Source: Leucaena leucocephala
Lineage: Eukaryota; Streptophyta; Magnoliopsida; Fabales; Fabaceae
NCBI GenBank assembly: GCA_037074615.1
Contig: CM073557.1
Span: forward strand, 11,424,501 to 11,488,500
Reading direction: 5' to 3'
Length of the DNA: 64,000 nucleotides
Positions 1 through 12,165 of this stretch are shown piece after piece. The position numbers and the translations under genes were made by a program. The notes below the pieces were generated by a model. It ran no database searches, had not been told where the DNA came from, and saw only the letters and a list, made by a program, of their open reading frames with translations. The number at the start of each line of letters is the position of its first letter. Within the stretch, counting starts at the first letter, position 1.

Positions 1-895
1 ACCTCTCTACACCATCAACCTACCATCTTCTCACTGTTTCTTCATGACATCTCAATTGAACAGCGATTGCAGTACAACAGGAATCATGCTAAACCTTTAG
101 CCTCTTGGTGATGAATAAGATATCTTGAGCTCATGGACTCAAACGGGGAGTTTCTTCTGTTCTAATTTGTATCTTCTCATCTTATGATTGCTGCTAGATC
201 TAGGGTTTTCATCTTATGAGCAAGTTTTGAATATCCATTGATCATTCCTAGATTATACTTTGTAATATAATTTGGATGATTTGAACATTGCTTTTAATAG
301 AATATTTCAGTTTTGATTTTAAGAGAGTGGATTATTATCAGCGATTGTTGTTAATTAACTCATTGCTTGAAATCTAGGGTTTTTGATCGACAACCATTCG
401 AGGGCATTTTCATCATCTTAATTCAAGTTACATACTAAGTGGTTTACGATAATTCACTAATAGTTCTTAAATCAGCTTTAATTAAAGGGGTTTAAGGAAA
501 ATTAGGGTTCTGGACTCAATCGATCGATTGAGGTTTTCTTTGAGACTTAGCACTTCTAAACTCTAATTTTAAACGTGAGAGCAAGGATAGATACGTTTTC
601 ATCATCAAGAGTCTTTAATAGCATATTTCTCAACTCAATCAACTCATTTTTATTGTAAACAAAAATCCAAAAATATCTACTTTTCTATACCCTACTTTAT
701 TGTATCAATCACTAAATCCCAAAAACCATTTTACCCCAGCTTAGGTTTTTCATCGATTTTAACATTCAATTTACTAGGTTTCCACATAAAAGGCTCCTTG
801 AGAAGAATGATAGAGTTGTGCCTTATATTATATTATATTGGGTGCAACAAACTTTATTTTGATGGATCAAACCACAACAGTCTGAGGCCTCATCA
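1..895 (+). repeat. 3' end of an A/B-family LTR (plus orientation)
   Basis: This stretch is the reverse complement of the LTRs at 26055-27525 and 44813-46295. It shares the ATAAAAGGCTCCTTGAGAAG block near 786, the GGGTGCAACAAACTTTATTTTGATGG block near 840 and the closing CCTCATCA. The LTR ends in CA at 895 and its beginning lies left of the window. A perfect 18-bp palindrome with two adjacent ATCGAT cores lies at 515-532. Sequence after 895 is not the tRNA-Asp primer site that follows the 5' LTRs of this family, so this is either a 3' LTR end or a solo LTR. The TSD would be ATACT (896-900), which cannot be checked here. Confidence 0.75.
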
Positions 896-959
896 ATACT
901 TCTATAGCTCTAGAAGACTTACCCACTTGCTTATCATTATTGAATCTATTTTGCCCAAA

Positions 960-2213
960 ATTCCTATCTCCATCTCTATCCCTCCATCTGAAATTAGGAT
1001 GATCTCTCCATCCTTCATTATATGTGTTAGAGTATAGATTCCTTTATAGATACTAATTATGTTTGCCTTGATAGATAGCTGATATATTTTCACAATGTGT
1101 AGGATAATTGACAGTGGTATGCATAGGAGAATAACAAAGTTGACAACTAGGAGCAACAAGAGCTTGAGAGTATTGGCTTTGAACATGTGAATTTCCCAAT
1201 TGAGCAGCTAGGTTGTTGATCTAAGCATCACGGCAGCAACTTGGGGGGATAAACAATTATAATCTTGAGAAGGCCTTACAGAAACCTCATGGACTTACCT
1301 AGCATCATAGCCCCATACTCCTAATCATTACTTGCTATTTTCTCAATCAAGTTCCATGCTTTATCTGGAGTTAAATCATCTATGGAGCCTCTAGCAGCTA
1401 CATCCAAATTGTTTCTACATGCATAACGCAATCCTGAATAGAAATACTACACCAAATGCTCACTTGAAATCTGGTGGTATGGACATCTAGCTATCAGCTC
1501 TTGAAATCTTCCCCAAAACTCATGGAAAGATTCTTGATCATACTGTTTTACAGCAAAAATCTCCTTCCTCAATGTAGATGTCTTTGAAGTAAGGAAGTAT
1601 CTCTCTAGGAAAGTAATCCTCAAGTTGTTCCAGGAATACAATGCTTGAGGTATATAATTTGGCAGTATATAAAACCATTCATTTGCCTTTCCTTCAAGTG
1701 TAAAGTGGAATACTTGTCTTTGCACAGCATCTATGTTAGCTCCTACAGGTTTCATGGATGAGCAAACCCATTACATAGTCTTCAAGTGCTTGAAAGGATC
1801 TTCACCTGCCAATCCATAAAATTTTGGTAAGTTACTAACAAATGACCTTTCAAATCAAAATTAACATCCAAAGTAAGACAAGTGCAAAAAGGATTAAAGT
1901 TTGCATTAGAAGTCAATTCTCTTATGCTCCTACATGCTCTTCTATTATTCATATTTTTCTCTCCATGTTGCTCATTTTGAATATTCTGATTATGAGTATG
2001 AGTTTCAGCTTCATTAACATACTCCATGACAAAATGATTATCTAATATAGCACCAGATGCACAATAAGTTTTAATTGCAATAGATTCACCAGAAGAACTA
2101 GGCTCAGCAGAAGATACAACACTAGCTTGATTTAAGATTTTAGCCTTCTTGATTTGCCTAAGTGTTCTATTGATTTCTATGTCCAAAGGAAAGAATTCAG
2201 AGCTTCTATTCAT
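960..2213 (-). pseudogene. gag: Retrotransposon gag remnant of element C
   Basis: Gag is the structural protein that packages element RNA in cytoplasmic virus-like particles. The likely start is the ATG at 2213, opening with MNRSSEFFPLDIEINRTLRQ, which matches the N-termini of the A and B gag remnants. The central retrotransposon-gag domain is readable at 1447-1755: FHFTLEGKANEWFYILP, then FLERYF and a RFQELIARCP block. A frameshift lies between 1782 and 1755, and a stop follows SSEHLV. Near 990-1024 the C-terminal GWRDHPNF motif typical of Athila/Tat-type plant gag survives. No zinc knuckle is visible. The gene is dead. Confidence 0.7.
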
Positions 2214-2282
2214 GCAAATCACGCTCAACAATGATGCAAGATATCAAATATGTCACAGATACAGCAATTCTAGGAATTTGGA

Positions 2283-2850
2283 TCAAATAATCGCATCTTA
2301 AAATAGTAAGGTCATGACAAAAAGGTCACTAAGTCATGAATAATAAGCACAGAGAAAAGAGATTGCGACAAGAATGAACTTGAGGTCACGACTGCTAGTC
2401 ACATAGAGGAAAAATTCTTAATCAGGATTTATTGTTGTGACTAAATGTCACTTTGGTTGCGACTAAAAAACCACAGACAATAAAATGCTTAAAGCTTTCA
2501 GTTTCTGGGTGCGACCAATTGTACTTAGGTTACGACTAAAAATCATAGAGAGTAAATATGATTGAAACAATAATTTTTAGTTGTGACTAAGTGTCAAATT
2601 GGTTGCAACTAGAAATCACAGAGAATAAAACTGGATGAAAAATATTTTTGGTTGCGACCAAAAAGCAGTAAGGTCACGACAAACTATAACAGAGAGCAAA
2701 ATGAGTTGAAAATAAATTTTTGGTTGCGACCAAATGAGCTTCTGGTCATGACTAAAGTTCACAGAGATGCTCAGAAATCAATTTTAAGCACTTTCGTCAC
2801 AACTAGAAAGGCAATTGGTCGCGACTCAACAAGACAAAACACTAAATACG
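2283..2850. repeat. Quasi-tandem GTCGCGAC/CACAGAG array in the leader of element C
   Basis: About seven degenerate units. Each has two GGTYGCGACTAAA-like cores about 20-25 bp apart, followed by CACAGAGA. The CACAGAG-like anchors fall at about 2402, 2472, 2544, 2617, 2688 and 2760, a period of 70-73 bp. Core variants (GTTGCGAC, GTCACGAC, GTCATGAC, GTTGTGAC, GTTGCAAC) are what CpG deamination of GTCGCGAC would give. The array lies between primer site and gag, so it would be in the 5' leader RNA. Confidence 0.75.
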
Positions 2851-2929
2851 CAGAAAAACTGAAACACCTATCTACTTTATATGATTTTTAGGCCTAGGAG
2901 ATTGTTTAGGAAACCTTAACAAGTAAGGA

Positions 2930-2947
2930 TCCCTGGCAACGATGCCA
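2930..2947 (-). other. Primer-binding site of element C (tRNA-Asp type)
   Basis: Reads TGGCATCGTTGCCAGGGA on the minus strand, close to the plant tRNA-Asp primer site TGGCGCCGTTGCCGGGGA. It lies 3 bp from the LTR edge at 2951, which fixes the orientation of element C as minus. Confidence 0.7.
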
Positions 2948-2950
2948 TTT

Positions 2951-4417
2951 TGATAACTATAATTTTAATTATCAAACAAAACCAAGCTAACCAATAGTAA
3001 AATGGAGGCTAACCTAGGTTGATTCACAAAGAGCATAAATGGATGTAGAAGTTCCTAATTAATTTAATGAGCCACAAATTATCAAGTTTAAGAGATAGTG
3101 TTTGATGAGTTTTAATCTAACTATTGAAAGCAAATCCTATGCTATTGTTTATGATTTCAAGTGTTTATGATGATGAGATGAATGAATGACAAGTGTGTTT
3201 CCTTGGAGATTACCTTACCTTCATTATCCACATAATATGAGAAGTTAATCAGCTAAATTATAATATGTTAGATAACAACTCGCTTGCAAAATCTCAATCA
3301 AAGCTACAACTTGCGGACATTAAAAGAGATTATGAATCATTCAACTTAGAGATAGCAGAATATGAATTAAACAGATACAATTGTACTCTGTTATAGAATC
3401 ACTTCAATTAATCACAACTATGTTTAGCTTGATCAAAGATGATAATCAATTAAAGGTCATTTATGCATAAATAAGAAATCTAACTCAGTTCCCTATTTCT
3501 TTGTGATCTACTACTCTAATTGCATTAGTAATTATAGAGCTAACTACATCAACTTGATACATTTAACTCTGAATTAAAAACACAATGAACTCCCTATTCA
3601 GCTCAAGGATTCTGGTTCAGCATCATCTCTAAGAGGGCACAATAGCTTAGCCTTGCATTGCCATCTAAACTTTAGTAGCAATAGAAAACACAATAGCAAT
3701 CATGGTGAAAATGATAGAAGAAGATGAAGATGAAGATTGAACTTTCCTCTAGTTCTATTGTTTAAAATAGAGAAAAGTTGCATATCAAAGAATGGAAATG
3801 GAGATGGAGCAGGAGATATGAAGAATGGCGTATGGAATGGTGTATGTATGAAATGGAATGTGATCAACAAAAGAAGAGTTCAGTGTGTGTGTCAGCTCTA
3901 AACTATGAGTGACTCCACGAATGTGCTAATGTGTGTGTTATATAGAAGAATTGTGTGACTGTCAGCTGAAATGGTATGATGATGTATGGAATGCATGAGC
4001 TAGTACTAAAATGTATGATTCTATCCAGATCAGGTATGTGTTAGTGAATAGTACCAGATATGCGGAATTATGTTCTATTATAGCACATGATTGATCTCCC
4101 ACTTGCAATCTATTATTAGATCTAGATACAACACATGTTCAATATGTTACAGCAAATATTCCATGTGATTCTATTAGCATATTCTCCAGCATATGCTTCA
4201 ATATCCAACTGTCAATTAACATGCTGATTGGTCACTACAAAGTAGAAATTTAATAGATTATTTATCCAATTAATCACTAAAATCAAATCAATTAATTTCC
4301 ACTTGCTCGAATTTAATTTTATTAATTAATTTCTCATCATATTAGTAAATGGGGATAAAATCAGTTATAAAATTCATTTTGAACAAACTAAAAATTACTT
4401 TAAATATGAGTTAATCA
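2951..4417 (-). repeat. 5' LTR of element C
   Basis: Starts TGATAAC next to the primer site. A matching inverted end, GTTAATCA, closes at 4417, giving about 1467 bp, close to the 1471-1483 bp of the A/B LTRs. The right edge is inferred from the inverted end only; the partner LTR is outside or lost. No coding capacity seen. Confidence 0.5.
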
Positions 4418-5747
4418 TAATAGTAAGCAGGTTAGCACAGTGATGCTATATACTGGAGAACTCAGAGATAGTAGAGACAATGGAATCTTCTAGAGTAAAA
4501 CATACTTCATAAGCTGAAAGGTCATCTTCTTGTGTTAAAGTTTCATTTTCACTAGTAGAATTAGAAGTTTCTTTAGTAGATCCATCCTCAAAAAGATGTT
4601 GGTAAATGTTTCTGTAGAGTGCTCTAATAGTATTTAAGGTGCCTACAGCAATCACAATATTCATTCCTCTGTTAGTGGTACGAGTTTCTTTTTGGGTTTT
4701 TAGAGGAGAACTATGAGGAGTTCATATTTTTAAAGTTAGAGATGAAGGAGGATGTCTGGATTCAAAAGAGGGTCTTATGTAAGAGAAAGCAGGTCCTGTA
4801 TAGGGAGGAGGTACATCAAATGGTGTGGTTATAATCTATTGGAGTTGGTGATGTTACAGGATATGATGGATATATAGGATAAGCTGAAGGGTTCATAAGA
4901 GTATGAGGTACGGGGGAAACCATTAGAGGTGATGGAGGAAAACTTTGCTACTTAGGTATGTCAACTTCAATCTGTCCAATTTCTTTATTGATCTGGTTTA
5001 GCTCTTGTTCCTTTCTTTGGAATTCTGGTCTAAAGTATCTATCATCAACATATCTCTTGAGATTAGCATCTAATTAATGAGATTGTGAAGTACGCTTTAG
5101 ATGAAGATTTTTTACTTCTTCAACTAATGTATCCACTTGAGAAGACAAATCCTCTGTCTTGGATGTAATATAGTCATGTTTCGAGTCAATTTTATAAAGA
5201 AAATTGTTCTATAGGTGTGATTGACTTATATCCCTATAGAGTTACCTCAGTAGCTTTGACATAAGGATGTCTGCTTACTTTGGTGTTTTCATTAATACTA
5301 TCTTCATGAGATGGAAATTGTTCTTTTCTAAGTGTTTGGATCATCATGGCAACACATGGATGGAGAAATAGTTGGAATAACATGATCAAAGTAGGGTGGT
5401 CGTATCTTCTAAGAGAACACGTTAGCTAAGAGGTCATCATGACCAAGTTCTATTAGTAGGTCATAATGAGATGATTCTAATTTTGGAACTATGGTTTCCA
5501 TGATCCAATTGACTCTACATTTTGGCTTTTGATCATCATAATATCTTTTGCTTTTCTGTTGGTTAGAACAAGTAGATGAACTCTTCTACTCCTTTCTCCT
5601 TGAATTATATGATAGTTCATCATATGATGGTTCCTAGAAGTCAGAGTTGTAACATTCACAACTGGAGTCACATATAGAATTATCAACATCCCAAATAAAA
5701 TGTCCATTGACATGTGAGACATATACTAGCTTGGCTTATTTTGAGGA
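4418..5747 (-). pseudogene. Element D, downstream part: degenerate coding remnant
   Basis: Minus-strand coding debris continuous with 10783-12165 once the intervening solo LTR is removed. Near 5570-5720 it repeats a cysteine-containing segment (CECYNSDFW, then a DD-rich stretch) also present at 12046-12150. Further along (5050-5200) lies a lysine/glutamate-rich, coiled-coil-like stretch, then a proline/tyrosine-rich stretch near 4840-4940. The last readable block, 4446-4664, opens MNIVIAVGTLNTIRALYRNI. Multiple stops and frameshifts are present. By association with the movement-protein-like upstream part this is probably the middle of a pararetrovirus-like or related polyprotein, but I do not recognise these domains. 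Confidence 0.35.
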
Positions 5748-8088
5748 TATCAAATCCTAATTTTTTTTCCTATCTGTATGGAATAGGCAGTGGAACCTGT
5801 AAGGGATAGATAGAGGAAAGAGTTTTAGAAGGGATTTTGATGATGATTAGAAGAAATGATAAAAGTTAGATAAGTTTTAAGTTGAAGAAAGAAATCAAAA
5901 GTATACAATTATAAAGCTTCGGGATGTGAACATCATTTCAACAAAAGTTCAAGGACTTAAGTGAAATTTAGAAAAGTTCTTAGGCTAAAATGAAAAGTAG
6001 AGATAAAAGTTAGGCCAAGAAGTGTAATTTTAGAAAGTTTGAGGGACTAAAATGCAATTTATCAAGAGTTTAAGGGTAAAATTATAATTATGAGAAAGTT
6101 GAGCCAGAAAATGCCCAAAACTACTCAAAAACAATTCATTCCTAAATTTTACCTGTAAATAGAAAAAATTATTCTGATCATTTTAATGCAATACATCATT
6201 TTGATTTGAAATCCTCATGATTGGTATGAATTTATGAAATTTAGAAAAATTAGTACAGTATCTTCCACACATCATAATTAGATAAAATTTTATAGTAAAT
6301 TCTTATAATTAATATGAGAATTTATGAAACTGACATAACTCAAAAAGGAGTTATGTAGAATTTATTATGGAATTTATAGTAGAATAAAACACTCGATAAA
6401 TACTTTCCAGGGGAATTTCTTGGGAGTTGAGCCCATGAAGGTAGGGGAACATGTAGAAGGCTAATAAAGACCCAAACAAAATGAAAAATTATGAAAATGC
6501 CATTGTGATGCCCTGTGTTATGCCATTGAGCAAGAGCTTAATTGAGGGCCTTTTGGTTATTTTGGACAAGTCAAAAATGATAAGTTAAGTATAGGGATGA
6601 TTAATCAAAGTCATTATATGCCTTGATAAGATGTAAAGATGTGTGAAATGACAATTATGTCTTTAGGGTTAATATAGTGTAAGATAGTGAACTAAGGGCA
6701 TTTTAGTCATTTTCTAAGGGATGGTAAGCAGATAAATACTCAGCCCAACAATGTGAATGGTAGAAAAAATCTAGATACTAGATTTAAGGTTAGAATACAT
6801 ATTCTGGAATATTATAAAAATTATAAGTATAAAAGAGTCTGGTTTTTATGAAACTAACTAGATCGGTATCGGATTGAACTGTAATTTTTTCTATCAGTAT
6901 TTCTCTATTCCTTTTGCCAAACACAGGCCCATATGATGTCATGGATGATGTCATTCTAAAGCTTTTAGGGCAAGCTTGGTGGAAGGTGAATTATGGACCA
7001 TTAGATCAAATATTAACCAAAGTAATCTTGGCCATCCATTTCCACCTAAATTTTTCTATATATATCCCCTCAAATCTGTAGCATCACATAAGGAAAAGGA
7101 GAACCATAGGGAGTTTCTGCCAAAATGAAATCTCTAGGCAAGATATGGCAAATCCAAGTGCCAATCAAGTAAGAATTTATGGAAACTTCTTCCTCCTATC
7201 TTTGTATTATGTTGTAGGAAGATTTCCCTTAGATTTGGATTGTTGAAACACCATTTTTCTCTTCATCTTGGATGCTAGAAATGATCTGGAATGAGAAGGT
7301 AAATATGAATTTTAAGTCACGGAATGGTTAGACAAGTTTAAACAAGTTAGAATTAAGTAGTTTGAGCTTGGGAAATCATGTAATATTGAAATTGTAATCT
7401 TCAGACTCTCTTTATCATTGTTCATGAACCTGGGAAGGAGTTAAAATTTCATTATTTTAATGCTTCCAATGGTTTTAAAATGGAAAATTGTGTGGGGGTA
7501 AAGTAGAGAAACAAATAATGGAAGCATTTGAATTAAAATGAGAATTTTTGGACTTTATAAAGGTGCTGTACGGCTCTGGATAGATTTCATATGAGGAGTT
7601 TGATTTTCATAATTCCAATATCATATTTGGATTCCTTGGACAAAATTATATAGGGTTGGTCTAAGGAAATAATTATTACAAAGTAGTTAAACCACTAAGT
7701 CCAAGATTTAAGTTCAGAGTTAGGAGTTTTAAGGAAGTTAATGTGCAATGTTTATAAAATGGCTCTAATGTATTGTGTACACAATGTGATTGTGTTTAGG
7801 GCCATGGTATATCAAAGGAAATGATTTAAAGAGGATGAGTAAGCAACCAATGTTTGGATGGAAGCTTAGGGAGTAAGTACAAGAAAAAGAGACAAAGCTT
7901 ATATTCAAGGTAGTGAACTTACCCATTCTTGTATGCTTGATGTATATGCTTGTTTGTTGATATGCTTATGATATGTGATGATGATATATGATATGTATGA
8001 ATGATATATGCTCTTCCATTTATTAGTGTATGGTCATGCATGATAGTGATAGGCATGGAGCAGATAATATGCAAATGGAAGCTAAATA

Positions 8089-10046
8089 TGTAAGGAATTG
8101 AAAGACACGCAGCGGAAATTATCTTAAAAATTTTTCATTCCTTGCCAGGATCTACCGTATGTGTTTAAGTCAAGTGGGAAGAAGCATTACCCTCAGTGTG
8201 TCTCAGCGACTTCCACAGCTTTCGGTCACGACGTTCACAGCTTCTCTCTGCGCCTCGTGCTCCCTTTCTGATCACAAGAAGTCGACGACTCAGGTCGGCT
8301 TCCTCTACTGGTATCCACACGAACAGCTTTTCAACCACGAACGACGTGCTAGCGTCTCTTGTCCCTCCAGGGCTTTCTCAAGAGTTCGTCCTCTCCGTCT
8401 CTATTTCGACAGTTTCTTATCTGTAAACCTTTTGCAGAGTCCCCTTCGGCCTTTCTGTGTTCTATGTGTGTGTCTATTTTAAAAACGTAGCTCCTAATAT
8501 TAGATATATAGGATGCTCTGCGTTTTCCCTAACCGAAAAGGATTTTAGGAGTTAATCTTATATTAATTCTGAAAATAATACAATATCATATATTGTATAA
8601 TTTTATAAAAAACTAATTAAATAAATAATATTAAATCCGTCCCACAGATTTAATTACCTATTTATTTAACTTTAAATAAAGATGAGACTGAACTATATTT
8701 GATTTATTCTCATAAAACAAATTTGAGATATCCTATCAATTTGAATTTCAAATTCAAACATGATAGGGATTTAATTTATCCTTAAAATTAAATCTCATAA
8801 ATATCTCTTATATGAGATATCCTATCAATTTGAATTTCGAATTCAAACGTGATAGAGATTTAATTTATCCTTATAAATTAAATCTTATAAATATCTCTTA
8901 TATGAGATATCCTATCAATTTGAATTTCGAATTCAAACGTGATAGAGATTTAATTTATCCTTATAAATTAAATCTTATAAATATCTCTTATATGAGATAT
9001 CCTATCAATTTGAATTTCGAATTCAAACGTGATAGAGATTTAATTTATCCTTATAAATTAAATCTCATATATCTCATATATATATAATATATATATACGA
9101 ATTTATATATATACGAATATAAATATAAATAAATATATATACATTCACCTGGATCATTCATTGAATCTGGACATGTCTTAGATTCAATGAATCTGGACAT
9201 CATAGCTCGTGTTGGGCTATTTTGTGTGCGACCCTGTAGGCCCATATAAAGTTGGCAGTGGGCCATTTGCTATACTAGCCCACAAGTCGCAAGCGGTCTC
9301 TAGCAAGACATAACGACTACCCAAATCATATGAGGATCGATAAACGATGTAACCTTTTATACAACCATATCATGTCCCTTCTGTCACACGATATTTTGGT
9401 CATGGATGAGGCATGGATAATGTCATCCTCCTATTCCCGACCGTTACTTTCTCGATCCCTGAGTAGTCTGACTATAGAAATGGAACTACCTTTCCATTAC
9501 AGTATGGCCATACATTTCTCAGACTCACTCATCAAGGGGCCCAGTAATATCTCTCCACGAATGTGAGGGACAAATTCCATCTTGACCATTCACATTCCTC
9601 CGCATGAAAAACCACTAAGCCCGAACATAGTCTTTATGATCACTCGGTCAAAAGTGACTTTTGACTAGGTCAAAGCTGAGCGTTTTGTCATGTAGGAATC
9701 CATGATGATCTCAGGTCAAAGGGCATGTTGACATGGTTTGTATATGAGAGAAGCTTATGACGTTACCCATGCAGTTCTCTCATAGCGGGTCGGTCCAACA
9801 CCCTGTACTCTTACATGTGCTTATGACTTTGATTTATATCTCTATACATCTTCAAAGTCATACTGGTCTTATTTCATCTGTGCTCCCACATAGATGATCG
9901 ACAGGGACATTTAGGATAATATCATGAATTATCCAAGGATGGTCATCATAGTAAACATGCAAATAATATGATAACTCAATTAATAAATTCATAAATCAAT
10001 AATGTTCATAAGACAATGATTGGCCCCTAGGGCACGATTTCCAACA
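8089..10046 (-). repeat. Solo LTR G1 nested in S1, with 90-bp repeats
   Basis: On the minus strand begins TGTTGGAAATCGTGCCCTAG and ends CA, with a perfect 5-bp TSD AAATA at 8084-8088 and 10047-10051. It is 1958 bp. A near copy in the other orientation lies at 14534-16401. It contains a 4-copy 90-bp tandem repeat (8725-9070) and open frames at 8159-8482 that are not conserved coding sequence. The LTR-type ends and TSD are clear. The lineage is uncertain; the opening resembles plant copia-type LTRs. Confidence 0.8.
8725..9070. repeat. 90-bp tandem repeat, four units
   Basis: Units start at GAGATATCCTATCAATTTG at 8725, 8814, 8904 and 8994 (period 89-90). Each unit contains an inverted core around TTGAATTTCGAATTCAA and ends in an ATATCTC/GAGATAT inverted pair, so single units could fold as hairpins. 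The third and fourth are almost identical, the first is more diverged. The period is a multiple of three, which creates an artificial repeated open frame. Confidence 0.9.
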
Positions 10047-10782
10047 AAATAAAGATAAGTAAAACATGCCATGCACTTGCATCATCTTGTATGCATTGAA
10101 TAGGACAGTTTGCTACTGAAATTCCCCAGAATCTCACCCTCCTATAACCAACAAATATAGGCCAATTATTACGAGAGATATATGCATGAAGGAGAGCTAC
10201 AATATGGAAGAAAGAAAAGGAAGTAATAGATGTCCTAGTAGATGCTATGAATTTCCAAGTATATATGGTATGTAAAGTACTTATTTATGTAAAGAAAAAT
10301 GTATGAAATCATTATAGCATATCTCCATGTTGTATATAAATGTATGAGAGGCCAAAGAGATCATTATGAGATCATTGTTGTGGCTTCAGTTTGACCTAGC
10401 AAATAAAGGAATTAATTCATGAAATTTTATAAGCAAGTAGAACACATCCAGAGCTTTAAATTCATAGGTAACATGCTTCATTTCCAGAATTTACCATATG
10501 AACTGTAAAAAGTAACAATTTAACTGTGTTGATTGGTAAGGTAAATGTCTAAATTTATATTTTCCCTTAAAGAGATATGAAAGAGCTTTAATTAAAAATT
10601 TGAAACACCTCCATACGATTTTTGTAGAATTAATTATTTGGACTGTTAATATGGAATTTACCAAGTGAACAATACCCGAGAGTCAAATTTTAAGATTTTA
10701 ATTTTTGGGCTAAAGTAATACTTTCGCTAGTTAAATACACTTCTGAATACATACTTTGAGAGGTTAAAAGTAGGATGTTTCA

Positions 10783-12165
10783 GAGAACTCAAGAACTAGA
10801 GGATGTTCATCACTTTTATATGCATGAGAAATAGAGGCAATAGTCTTAGAAGGCTAAGAAAATGTCCTGTGCCTGGCTTTTGAAAAATGGTCCAGACAGT
10901 GCCATTTGGCATCTTTCTAACCAATAGAGGTGCAATGGTATGAACGTCTATTGAAGTAGAGTTCAACTCTTGCTCATAATTGGTAATCTAGTCAAGTGGG
11001 ATGATTTCTGCTAACTCGTCTTTGGAATTTGTCTAGGAACATTAATTATAGCAAGGCTATAGCTTCTATCTGTAAACATCAATAAAATATCTTGAGTATC
11101 TGTAGGAAATTGTAAATCTAGAGAGTAATTTTGGACTCTGTAAATAATTTGGTATAGAGTAACTTTAGTGGTTTAAGATCCAGTGCTACCCCAATGATTT
11201 ATATTTGAACTTTGATTCTCTAAGAGAAAATCTCATGAGAGAGATTTATGTTGAAGTTGGGTGTGATGGTAAGAACAATACTCCCATTACTAAGAGTGGT
11301 GACCAAAGCTCCGATAAGAGCTTGTTGGTATAGCTAGTATGAGGTCTCTAACAAGGCCACTTTAGAAAAATTAGGGAGACCTTTTATGCCATGAAGGGGC
11401 AGGATAAGGTGTATAGCTCCAAGATGGAGATGTGTATACCCTTGATCTATGTAGGAATTTATAACTGGTTATATTATTTCTAAGGTAGCATACTATTCAC
11501 AAGGTAAGGAAGGAATACCATACTGGTCAAGTCTAGAACTTTGCACAATCTCATTAACAGGAAGAGTGAATCAGGTAATTAGGGAACAAATGTTCTGGAA
11601 GGTAGAATGCTAGTGGTGATAAAGAGAGTAAAGATTTAGTTGGGGAAATTTGTATCTCTTAACATAGCTTTATCAGGTAAGTGGGTAAATTCTACAACAT
11701 GGTCAATCTTGCTAGATAGAGTATGATGAATAGATGAGGAAGTCTTTTAACAAATAGGGAAGATGAAATTCAAACTGGCTTAGATTTAGAATTAGAAGTT
11801 GTTTCACTCATTAGTGTAAATTCTTCTTACTCACTCATCTCTAAACTTATAACATTTTGTTTCACCTAAGAAAAATAGTATCCTGGCTCTTTTACCAAAA
11901 GGGAGGATCTCCTAATGAACTCTTAGACCTGTACTTTTCTGATTCTTTAAACTGTCCACTAGCATGAGCTTAATAGTGTCTTTTTCAGTTGGTTGGAACA
12001 AGAAGATTAACTCTTCTTCTTTTTCTTCTTCTCCTTTCTCCTTGAATTATGTGGTAGTTCATCATCTGATAGTTCCCAGAAGTCAGAGTTATAACATTCA
12101 CAGTCAGGGTCACATAGAGAATTGTCAACATCCCAAATAAAATGTCTATTGACTATTTATTATCA
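10783..12165 (-). pseudogene. Element D, upstream part: viral movement-protein-like remnant
   Basis: Minus-strand, heavily broken coding sequence. It opens near 12150 with an aromatic WDVDNS segment followed by CDPDCECYNSDFW and an acidic stretch. In one frame around 11250-11430 I read LHLGAIHLIL, then GALVTTLSNGSIVLTITP and NINLSH. Their order and spacing resemble the 30K movement-protein superfamily of Caulimoviridae and related plant elements (family assignment from general knowledge, not a search). At least eight stops interrupt about 1.2 kb, so it is long dead. It continues into 4418-5747 across solo LTR S1. Alternative: an LTR element that captured such a domain. Confidence 0.45.

Larger units (their letters stand above)
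896..2950 (-). mobile_element. Element C: internal region with gag remnant and leader
   Basis: Minus-strand internal region of an LTR retrotransposon related to A and B. Reading leftwards from the LTR at 2951 come a tRNA-Asp-like primer site (2930-2947), a leader made of GTCGCGAC-type repeats (2283-2850) and a frameshifted gag (about 960-2213). The left end is abruptly joined to a different LTR at 895/896, so pol (if it ever existed) and the 3' LTR of C are missing here. Confidence 0.7.
5748..10782 (+). repeat. Solo LTR S1 (Tekay/chromovirus-related), plus orientation
   Basis: Reverse-complement relative of S6: the right end (TAAAAGTAGGATGTTTCA) mirrors the start of the LTR at 52463, and the left end (TATCAAATCCTAA, a decayed TGTCATATCC) mirrors its end. 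Flanks are GAGGA (5743-5747) and GAGAA (10783-10787), a 4-of-5 TSD. With the nested insertion at 8089-10046 removed it is about 3.07 kb. No internal region is attached, so it is a solo LTR. It splits element D. Confidence 0.8.

Noticed and set aside
2283..2850. CRISPR-like appearance of the repeated GTCGCGAC units
   Set aside because: Units are degenerate with no identical repeat and no constant-length spacers, and the DNA is a plant nuclear retrotransposon.
8159..8482. Serine/cysteine-rich ORFs in the G1 LTR and their mirror at 15994-16435
   Set aside because: They lie inside an LTR, several frames are open at once, and differences between the two copies do not respect codons.
8812..9087. 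Open frame encoding a perfect 30-residue repeat protein
   Set aside because: It is the translation of the 90-bp LTR tandem repeat; the inverted copy at 15459-15791 is equally open on the other strand and the period is simply a multiple of three.
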